Assembly: GCA_045537455.1 (NCBI GenBank)
Contig: JAZSPM010000055.1
Span: 1-17,412, forward strand
From: Ornithomonoglobus_A sp045537455
GTDB lineage: Bacteria; Bacillota; Clostridia; UBA1381
Reading direction: 5' to 3'
Length of the DNA: 17,412 bases
Numbering within the stretch: position 1 is the first letter of the stretch; every line of letters begins with the position of its first letter. The notes under the pieces were generated by a model. The model was not told the DNA's origin, made no database searches, and worked only from the letters and a program-made list of their open reading frames with translations. This document shows positions 12,625 through 17,412 of the stretch, piece by piece. Made by a program: the position numbers and the translations under genes.

Positions 12625-13095
12625 TTCCTCAAGTAAAACCGTCTTAATAGTGGTTATATGCGGTTCAAGCTTGTTTGGGAATCTATTCTCGTATGTTAAT
12701 ATCTTTAACAGCTTTTTTCTTATATCGTCATGCATTTTCTGTCTTTTTAATTCAAGCGGAATACCGTTTGTTGTATATTCACGTTGTATATATCTGTCAG
12801 TTATCGGAAATGCTGAGCTGATATAAAATAAAGCTTTGCGGTTAGTATATCCTATGTGGTAGTAACTGCTTCTTATATCGCATTCATTACAGGAGATATA
12901 TGTATTTATACGGTTTAAATTCTTGTTGTCTATACTTCCTGTAGGAATAGCCCAAAATAAACCTTTATGTTTTGTATCTTCAAAACAACAGTAAGTCGGT
13001 CTTGAAGCATTTTTATTATACTTAAATTTACAGCCCATATCAGTGAATCGCTCGAAAAATTCATCTTTGATTATATAGAAAAATCCTTGTTTCAC
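12610..13095 (-). CDS. Type III toxin-antitoxin endoribonuclease toxin (CptN/ToxN-like)
   Basis: The 161-residue protein starts KQGFFYIIKDEFFERF, then has RPTYCCFED, GLFWAIPTGS and ALFYISSAFPITDRYI. These are the features of CptIN-type toxins of the ToxN/AbiQ superfamily, which are RNases inhibited by a repeat RNA made from the same promoter. The start is GTG at 13095 behind GGGAGG. Upstream, in the expected order, come a terminator, two 44-bp repeats and a consensus promoter, which makes the identification strong. Such systems cause plasmid/element maintenance and abortive infection of phages. The active site was not assigned. It lies in the lysogeny module, so a role in excluding rival phages is plausible. 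Confidence 0.85.
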   Translation of the reverse strand: MKQGFFYIIKDEFFERFTDMGCKFKYNKNASRPTYCCFEDTKHKGLFWAIPTGSIDNKNLNRINTYISCNECDIRSSYYHIGYTNRKALFYISSAFPITDRYIQREYTTNGIPLELKRQKMHDDIRKKLLKILTYENRFPNKLEPHITTIKTVLLEEIKQK

Positions 13096-13106
13096 TTAAT
13101 CCTCCC

Positions 13107-13140
13107 AAAAAAATAAGCTGCCTGAGTTAATCAGACAGCT
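13107..13140 (-). terminator. Leaky terminator between antitoxin RNA and toxin
   Basis: On the minus strand AGCTGTCTGA and TCAGGCAGCT (13140-13131 and 13125-13116) form a 10-bp stem with one G-U pair, followed by TATTTTTTT. In type III systems this terminator sets a high ratio of antitoxin RNA to toxin mRNA. Confidence 0.9.
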
Positions 13141-13141
13141 T

Positions 13142-13264
13142 TCAAACCGACCATTTAGTAACGCATATCGGTAAGCGTTATTCAATCAAACCGACCATTG
13201 AACACGCATATCGGCAAGCGTGAGCGATAGAAAACATATCGCATAATTATTGTATTCAAATACT
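13142..13264 (-). ncRNA. Type III antitoxin RNA with two 44-nt pseudoknot repeats
   Basis: Two tandem units (plus-strand 13186-13229 and 13142-13185) share TCAAACCGACCATT and CGCATATCGG. As minus-strand RNA each unit has a stem (CACGC/GCGTG in one, AACGC/GCGTT in the other) whose loop (GCCGA or ACCGA) can pair with TCGGT further on, giving an H-type pseudoknot as in ToxI. The C-G to A-U change in the stem is compensatory. A 5' hairpin GCGATA/TATCGC precedes the units. The RNA starts near 13264 and ends at the terminator. The toxin is expected to cut the precursor into units that then bind and block it. Confidence 0.85.
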
Positions 13265-13270
13265 GTCTTT

Positions 13271-13299
13271 ATTATACTTTATTTTGTTGTATTTGTCAA
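13271..13299 (-). promoter_or_regulatory. Promoter of the type III toxin-antitoxin locus
   Basis: TTGACA (13299-13294), a 17-base spacer and TATAAT (13276-13271) on the minus strand match the consensus exactly. High expression fits the need for excess antitoxin RNA. Confidence 0.88.
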
Positions 13300-13307
13300 T
13301 AATAAAA

Positions 13308-13387
13308 TTGCACAAAATGAAAAGAAATTGCAAAATACGGAAAGTTATGGCAAATTATGAAATATTACTGCAATATTTCAATTATAA
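13308..13387. repeat. Degenerate 20-bp periodic array upstream of the toxin-antitoxin promoter
   Basis: TTGCA, TTGCA, TGGCA and CTGCA recur exactly every 20 bp (13308, 13328, 13348, 13368). Neighbouring units 1-2 and 2-3 match at 14 of 20 positions; the fourth is weaker. The array lies directly upstream of the -35 box, on one face of the helix, so it may bind a regulator. AT-rich composition makes chance similarity possible. Confidence 0.35.
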
Positions 13388-13442
13388 TACACCACAATCC
13401 AACCGCCGCAAAGGGCAATCGGCATTATTATTTTTGTTTTAT
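13376..13442. repeat. Copy 2 of the 67-bp direct repeat
   Basis: This repeats 12558-12624 (35 plus 15 identical bases at the ends). On the minus strand it encodes the same gene end (IKQK, stop) and a similar hairpin (GCCG/CGGC instead of CCGC/GCGG), so the stem is kept although its bases differ. Confidence 0.9.
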
Positions 13443-13532
13443 ATCTGTCATGCTCTGCATTGTGTGCTTAAAGAGTGGCCACAGTTCGTCCGATATACTG
13501 TTATAAGGCCCTGCATCTGCGGCGTTTTTTTG
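13428..13532 (-). pseudogene. Possible 3' remnant of a second type III toxin gene
   Basis: A 34-codon frame without a start ends in the same IKQK-stop as the toxin at 12610-13095. It reads KNAADAGPYNSISDELWPLF then KHTMQSMTDIKQK. NS-S-DELWP aligns loosely with NRFPNKLEP of the intact toxin. The shared downstream repeat supports common origin of the two gene ends. A stop codon precedes the frame where the zinc-ribbon gene ends, so only the C-terminal tail remains, if it was ever a toxin. Confidence 0.45.
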
Positions 13533-13751
13533 TTAGTTTAATCCTGAACAAGTTGCTAACAAAAATAAAATTACACCAATAATAATTAGCAACGTTCCAA
13601 AACAAGAACAGCCGTAAGCTATGCCATTTAAACCTGTGCCAACATCTTGCATGGACTGAGCATCTGGATTTGTGGGAGCACCACAATGAGGGCATTTATT
13701 TGCTGCATTGGATATTTCTTTTCCGCACTCATAACATTTAATTAAAGCCAT
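13533..13751 (-). CDS. Small zinc-ribbon membrane protein
   Basis: The 72-residue protein has a zinc ribbon (Cys6, Cys9, Cys20, Cys23: KCYECGKEI ... KCPHCGAP) and one C-terminal membrane segment (about 50-67). An AGGAGG site precedes the ATG at 13751 and overlaps the stop of the upstream gene, 11 bases away, so the two are probably co-transcribed. Function is unknown. Membrane-bound zinc ribbons are common in prophage cargo. Confidence 0.8.
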   Translation of the reverse strand: MALIKCYECGKEISNAANKCPHCGAPTNPDAQSMQDVGTGLNGIAYGCSCFGTLLIIIGVILFLLATCSGLN

Positions 13752-13762
13752 TTTAAAACCTC

Positions 13763-14647
13763 CTACATTGACCTAGAGTAAAAAACAGATACAATAGAAT
13801 CGGTTACATTTATTGTGTAATCAATACCATTATTACTTACTTTACAGTCTTGCCCTGCATTAGCGATTGCACCTTGAAGTGCTGTCATTAATAATGAATC
13901 TACAGAATCATTTGATAAAGTAGGATCAATTACAAGTGCAGTAGCAAGCATATAATATGAAGCCTCTGTTAATGATTCGGAGGTTGTGCGTTTTGCGTTG
14001 ATAGCTACAGTCTGTAGATAATTATTATTATCAGTTGTAATACGCATGGCGATATCTGGATTTAGCGTTGTATAAGATATTAAATTATTTGTTCGATTGC
14101 TCTTGCCTAGAAATGCATCATAGCCATTTGATGCAGTAATGTCATTAAAGGAATTATAAAAGTCTGTTGCAGTAATTCCGCCTAATGATTGTAATTTTGC
14201 TTGAGCGGCCTTTTCAGCGGTATCTTTTTTTGCTTTCTCCTCTGCTTCCCTCTTAGCTTTTTCTTCCGCTTCCTTCTTAGCCTTTTCCTCAGCCTCTTTT
14301 TTTGATTTTTCCTCGGCTTCCTTTTTTGCTTTGGCTTCTTCTGCTGCTTTTGCATCTAACTCCTGTTGAGCTTCATAAGGTTGCATTTTTTCTTTATATT
14401 CACTGTATGTGGTTTCAATCCAATCGTATGAGGCTTTAGTTGATTCGTATGCTGATAGTACACTATTGTAAATGTCTTTGTTAACAGTTCCTATTTTTCC
14501 GATTCCAAAACCGATGAAAAATGCAAGTATCAAAGTTATAATTAAAGCTATTTTAGGATGTTTTTTTGAAAAATCATTAATTGTTTTGATTATCTCCCTT
14601 ATTGTAGTGTCGTCTATTGTTTCTGTATTTTTGTTTTCCTCGCTCAT
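13763..14647 (-). CDS. Membrane-anchored coiled-coil protein of unknown function
   Basis: This 294-residue protein has one membrane segment (about 32-50) after a short charged N-terminus. A highly charged helix (about 84-150) follows, with repeated KKEAEEKA units that are also visible as DNA repeats at about 14205-14345. The C-terminal domain (about 155-294) has no recognised motif and contains TATDFYNSFNDITASNGYDA and SNNGIDYTINV. The shape, a tether plus long spacer plus globular domain, fits a surface or membrane sensor. It is a neighbour of the zinc-ribbon protein and lies in the lysogeny module, so superinfection exclusion is possible but unproven. AAAGGA precedes the ATG at 14647. Confidence 0.8.
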   Translation of the reverse strand: MSEENKNTETIDDTTIREIIKTINDFSKKHPKIALIITLILAFFIGFGIGKIGTVNKDIYNSVLSAYESTKASYDWIETTYSEYKEKMQPYEAQQELDAKAAEEAKAKKEAEEKSKKEAEEKAKKEAEEKAKREAEEKAKKDTAEKAAQAKLQSLGGITATDFYNSFNDITASNGYDAFLGKSNRTNNLISYTTLNPDIAMRITTDNNNYLQTVAINAKRTTSESLTEASYYMLATALVIDPTLSNDSVDSLLMTALQGAIANAGQDCKVSNNGIDYTINVTDSIVSVFYSRSM

Positions 14648-14760
14648 GATGTATATTCCTTTCTTATGTTATTTTAATCCTGCTTGGCTTTTACCAACTA
14701 CCATATTATTTTGGAAAGTAATCATAGCGTTAGCTCCGACAGTTTCGTATCCACCCTATT

Positions 14761-16200
14761 TCATGATAAATGTATTTTCATTTTTTCGGATACTCTGTAT
14801 TGTTCAGCATCGGCTACATCTATAAATTCTACGGTTTTATCAAAGTTATTTTTTACAACTTCCTTTATTTCATCAAGAGTAACATTAAAGAATTCACGTC
14901 TTTGATTCACCATATTTAATTTTCGGTTTTCAAATGCTTTATGTAGTGCAGTTTCAAGCTTTGGTGCGTTATCAGAGAAAATCATTGCATGAATATCAAA
15001 GTTAAATGGAACGGAAGCGTCGCCCAGCTCATGTACACGTTCTGTAGGGTCAAGACGTCTCGTCATACCTATTTTATATACATTTTCACCGAATGAGCCT
15101 ATGTTTGATATAATATAAACATATCCGGCCTTTTGATTGGCAACCCTATAGTCAATATCCTCGAGTGATTGTTTAATATCTGAAAGTGTAGCTTCAATTT
15201 CAGCTTTTTTTAGAAGAATAGCTTCCTTTTGTTCATTAGAAGCACCATTGAGTTTTAATAAAATATCCTTTAAGGCGTTTTCGTAATGAAGCTGTTCCTT
15301 TTCTTTCTTTTTACGCTCTTGTTCTATTTCTTTTTGAAGTTTAGCTTCTTCTCTTAGTTGAGCTTTGAGCTCTTTTTGCAGTTCTTTTTCTTCTTGCTTT
15401 TTTGTGCGATACTCAAAAGCAAGATTAAGTTCGCTGATTTTTAAGTTATAGTATTGGCAGGCAATAGCGATATTTAAAACTTTTCCCAATTTTGTTACTG
15501 CATCGTAAGATGAAGTTATACGTTTTACTGCGGTTTCATATGTATTATATTTTACTTTTTCTATAATACTGTCACATTCGCTGTTAAAAGCACGCAATAA
15601 AAGTTTTTGGGTATCTTTTATCATTTTGCGACCTTCTGATCTGCTGTCGTTCACAACCCATTCCATATTCCCTGTAACAGCAGTTCCTGCTTTGATCATA
15701 TCTTTTTGTTGTTGACGTATTTCGGCTAATTTTTCTACATATTGAGTAGAATTTGCAAAATCATATTTTGGGGTGTACAAACCAAAACTTTGGACCAACA
15801 GTTCCTCTTCTAATTGTATCAAGTCCGCATTTTTAACTGTGATTGTATTTGATAAATCTGCAAGCTCGTCTTTTTTATTCTGGATAGCAGCTTCCAGGCT
15901 TTCGCCTTGATTTATTTTGGATAAAAAATCAGATTTATTTAATATTTGATTTTCAATATAAACTATATTATTATTTTTATCTTGAATGGTATTGTCAAGA
16001 GTTATAATTTTTTTGTTTAATTCATTGATGTATTTTTGTAAATTAATAGCATCCTGCATTTCAGGAGTTATAAGTGCTTTGTAGTTTTCAATGTCAGCTG
16101 TTAACTTAGATATTGTACTTTTTAACTGTTCAATTTCTGCTGATTGCTCAGAGATGGTATTTTTGAATTCTTTCACTTTAAATATATCAAGAAATCCCAT
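14761..16200 (-). CDS. DUF4041 protein with C-terminal T5orf172 (GIY-YIG-like) domain
   Basis: This 479-residue protein starts with a coiled coil (about 10-140), then a DUF4041-type central region (YTPKYDFANSTQYVEKLAEI) and a second coiled coil rich in Glu and Lys (about 270-350). It ends in a T5orf172/MUG113 domain (about 355-450) with GYVYIISNIG and VYKIGMTRR. That domain belongs to the GIY-YIG nuclease superfamily and is common in phages. It may cut or bind DNA; no target is known. The start is ATG at 16200 behind GGGGAG. It follows the repressor gene by 22 bases and may share its transcript. Confidence 0.87.
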   Translation of the reverse strand: MGFLDIFKVKEFKNTISEQSAEIEQLKSTISKLTADIENYKALITPEMQDAINLQKYINELNKKIITLDNTIQDKNNNIVYIENQILNKSDFLSKINQGESLEAAIQNKKDELADLSNTITVKNADLIQLEEELLVQSFGLYTPKYDFANSTQYVEKLAEIRQQQKDMIKAGTAVTGNMEWVVNDSRSEGRKMIKDTQKLLLRAFNSECDSIIEKVKYNTYETAVKRITSSYDAVTKLGKVLNIAIACQYYNLKISELNLAFEYRTKKQEEKELQKELKAQLREEAKLQKEIEQERKKKEKEQLHYENALKDILLKLNGASNEQKEAILLKKAEIEATLSDIKQSLEDIDYRVANQKAGYVYIISNIGSFGENVYKIGMTRRLDPTERVHELGDASVPFNFDIHAMIFSDNAPKLETALHKAFENRKLNMVNQRREFFNVTLDEIKEVVKNNFDKTVEFIDVADAEQYRVSEKMKIHLS

Positions 16201-16222
16201 GATTTTTCTCCCCTTTGTTGCC

Positions 16223-16864
16223 TTATTTTACATTACTTTGAAAAGCAATGGCTTTTCCTAAAATTCTGACATCGTTTAAATCTTTACCAACATATACCAA
16301 CGGACTATAAGTGGTATTTTCCGGATTTAAAATTAATTGTGCTTTTTCGGGGTAGTAATATACCCTTTTTAGTGTAGCTTCATTATCTATAATAACAGCT
16401 GCAATTTCACCGTTTTCTACCATATTTTGAGAACGTATAAATACTATGTCGCCGTCATGTATTCGGGCATTTATCATACTGTCACCCTTTGCTTTTAAGC
16501 AAAAATCAGCTTTTACATTAGTTCCTGCTTCAATATAACTTTCTCTGTCCTCATCAGCAAAGATAGGCTCACCGCAGGCGATTTCACCTAAGAGTGGTAT
16601 CTTATGTGTTTCGATAGGGAATATGTTGTCATATTGACTTAAATTTATTCCGTTTATGTCATCCGTTAAGAAGTCGGTAGTTACATTAAAAAGGTTTGCG
16701 AAGTTTTTTACTACTGTAAATATAGGTTCTTGTAAATTATTTTCATATCTGCTGATTGTGCTTTTATTTAATTTGCCATTAAATTTATAATTATACAGCT
16801 CCGCAAGTTTATCCATTGAATAACCGTTGCTTTTGCGCAATTCTTTCAACTTTTCGCCAAACAA
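16223..16864 (-). CDS. CI-like repressor with LexA-type self-cleavage domain
   Basis: An XRE helix-turn-helix (about 5-65) is followed by an S24 peptidase domain. The cleavage site reads EIACGEPI (Cys97-Gly98, in place of the usual Ala-Gly). The catalytic serine is in KGDSM (Ser129) and the lysine in EATLKRV (Lys166). The protein should hold the element dormant and self-cleave with RecA after DNA damage. The start chosen is TTG at 16864, 8 bases after GGAGG. A GTG at 16873 is in frame but lies inside that GGAGGTG site. The gene diverges from a Cro-like gene with a 160-bp control region between them. Confidence 0.9.
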   Translation of the reverse strand: MFGEKLKELRKSNGYSMDKLAELYNYKFNGKLNKSTISRYENNLQEPIFTVVKNFANLFNVTTDFLTDDINGINLSQYDNIFPIETHKIPLLGEIACGEPIFADEDRESYIEAGTNVKADFCLKAKGDSMINARIHDGDIVFIRSQNMVENGEIAAVIIDNEATLKRVYYYPEKAQLILNPENTTYSPLVYVGKDLNDVRILGKAIAFQSNVK

Positions 16865-16955
16865 ATTTATCACCTCCGCAACATTATAATAGCATATTAA
16901 TTAAAAAAAATCAATAGGTTTTTAAAAAATTCTTTAAAAAATTTAAAAAAAGTTA

Positions 16956-16984
16956 TTGACAAAGCAACAAAAATATGATATAGT
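16956..16984 (+). promoter_or_regulatory. Promoter of the Cro-like gene (early rightward promoter)
   Basis: TTGACA (16956-16961), a 17-base spacer and TATAGT (16979-16984) precede the gene. Three A-tracts (16924-16929, 16936-16941, 16945-16951) upstream are spaced near a helical turn and may act as an UP element. A 12-bp direct repeat AAGCAACAAAAA lies in the spacer (16962-16973) and after the -10 box (16998-17009), placed as operators for CI or Cro. For the leftward repressor promoter only a TATAAT at 16888-16883 is evident. Confidence 0.75.
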
Positions 16985-17024
16985 AGTATTATCGGATAAG
17001 CAACAAAAAGAGGAGGTGTTTTTG

Positions 17025-17252
17025 ATGAAAAGAAGTAAAAATGTAGTTCATGCACCATATAATAGATTTAAAACTTGGTTAAAGGATAATGGGCTTACAT
17101 ATCAAGATATAGGGAAACTGCTTGGGCGTTCCGAGATTGCTATTTCATATAAAATTAATGGACAGTCTGACTTTCTGTTATCCGAGGTGCAGGTGCTTAA
17201 AACGACATACGGATTAAATAACAATATTTTTTTTATAGATGAAGTTGCGTAA
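17025..17252 (+). CDS. Cro-like helix-turn-helix protein
   Basis: The 75-residue protein starts MKRSKNVVHAPYNRFKTWLK and has an XRE-type helix-turn-helix, GLTYQDIGKLLGRSEIAISY. AGGAGG lies 8 bases before the ATG at 17025. An open frame extends upstream to 16956 but that part contains the promoter and is not coding. Divergent from the CI-like repressor, it is the expected Cro or early regulator. The target DNA is inferred to be the repeats around its own promoter. Confidence 0.85.
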   Translation: MKRSKNVVHAPYNRFKTWLKDNGLTYQDIGKLLGRSEIAISYKINGQSDFLLSEVQVLKTTYGLNNNIFFIDEVA

Positions 17253-17301
17253 ACGATAACAAATAATCTTGAGAAGTTACCGATGCGAAAGGAGGGCAAT
17301 A

Positions 17302-17412
17302 ATGGTGCAAGTAGAAAATAAAAGAGCAAAAGTTTTAGCGGAAGAGATATGTAGATTTTGTACAATAGAAAAGCTGACAATAAATGATATATTATCAGCT
17401 TTAGATATTGTA
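17302..17412 (+). CDS. Hypothetical protein, N-terminal part
   Basis: The ATG at 17302 follows AGGAGGG. The frame is open for 37 codons to the window edge and starts MVQVENKRAKVLAEEICRFC. It lies 49 bases after the Cro-like gene on the same strand and is probably in the same early operon. No family was recognised. Confidence 0.6.
   Translation, partial: MVQVENKRAKVLAEEICRFCTIEKLTINDILSALDIV

Larger units (their letters stand above)
10380..17412. mobile_element. Integrase/lysogeny end of a prophage or integrative element (runs off the window)
   Basis: From the integrase at 10468 to the CI-like repressor at 16864 all protein genes lie on the minus strand; from 17025 genes run the other way. 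A tyrosine integrase, cargo genes, a repressor and a divergent Cro-like gene in this order are the standard lysogeny module of Firmicute prophages and some integrative conjugative elements. The left boundary is somewhere between about 10262 and 10467. No structural or conjugation gene is in view, so phage and ICE cannot be told apart. Confidence 0.8.

Noticed and set aside
13142..13229. Two 44-bp repeats as a short CRISPR array
   Set aside because: There are no spacers between the units and no cas genes. Promoter, terminator and toxin show a type III antitoxin.
12558..13442. The 67-bp direct repeats as attachment sites of a mobile cassette
   Set aside because: No recombinase lies between them, and they coincide with the ends of similar coding frames, so gene-end duplication explains them better.
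14648..14760. Possible small gene or regulatory RNA between the coiled-coil and DUF4041 genes
   Set aside because: No start with ribosome binding site, no strong hairpin and no promoter match was found in these 113 bases.
16865..16873. GTG at 16873 as start of the CI-like repressor
   Set aside because: It lies within the GGAGGTG ribosome binding site. TTG at 16864 has the right 8-base spacing.
16956..17024. N-terminal extension of the Cro-like protein to 16956
   Set aside because: This part contains the -35 and -10 boxes and the operators. The ATG at 17025 has an AGGAGG site at normal distance.

Overview
The window comes from a low-GC, spore-forming member of the Clostridia. Ribosome binding sites are strong AGGAGG types and promoters have the consensus TTGACA-17-TATAAT form. 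Dipicolinate synthase genes (dpaA, dpaB) and a SpoVB-type flippase point to an endospore former that makes dipicolinate with DpaAB. That argues against the C. perfringens/C. botulinum type of clostridia, which use an EtfA route. No species can be named from the sequence alone.

Layout. 1-175: end of an IS256-family insertion sequence abutting argH. 184-3444: argH (minus) and a spoVB-like gene (plus), each with its own consensus promoter in the shared intergenic region. 3500-8100: the dipicolinate synthase operon on the minus strand, in which dpaA is cut in two. Its N-terminal half (to 8100) and C-terminal half (from 4084) are separated by a 3,153-bp element carrying an L,D-transpeptidase, a 34-residue ORF and a large serine recombinase. 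8165-10179: a two-gene operon (DUF4130-type protein and radical SAM protein) of a family linked to DNA repair, under a consensus promoter overlaid by two LexA-like boxes. 10380-17412 (runs off the end): the integrase/lysogeny end of a prophage or integrative element. It holds a tyrosine integrase with an inserted helix-turn-helix, a candidate small RNA, a DUF4258/YgiT pair, a type III toxin-antitoxin locus, three uncharacterised genes, a CI-like repressor and a divergent Cro-like gene.

Main result. The split dpaA looks like a developmentally reversible interruption similar in logic to skin in sigK. The two halves meet at 16-bp direct repeats (14/16 identical). The element-side flanks form a 60-bp attP with inverted arms (24 of 30 pairs match). 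Crossover at its central GG would fuse the halves in frame into a 287-residue DpaA with the family-typical junction IPTAEG. A sigma-K-like promoter sits upstream of the N-terminal half, as expected for a mother-cell operon. The recombinase gene runs across its own att site, so excision would also change its C-terminus.

Second result. The mobile region carries a complete type III toxin-antitoxin locus: promoter, two 44-bp RNA repeats that can each fold as a pseudoknot with one compensatory base pair, terminator, and a CptN/ToxN-like toxin. The 3' end of what may be a second, lost toxin lies just upstream. Family names rest on motif recognition by eye; no database search was run.
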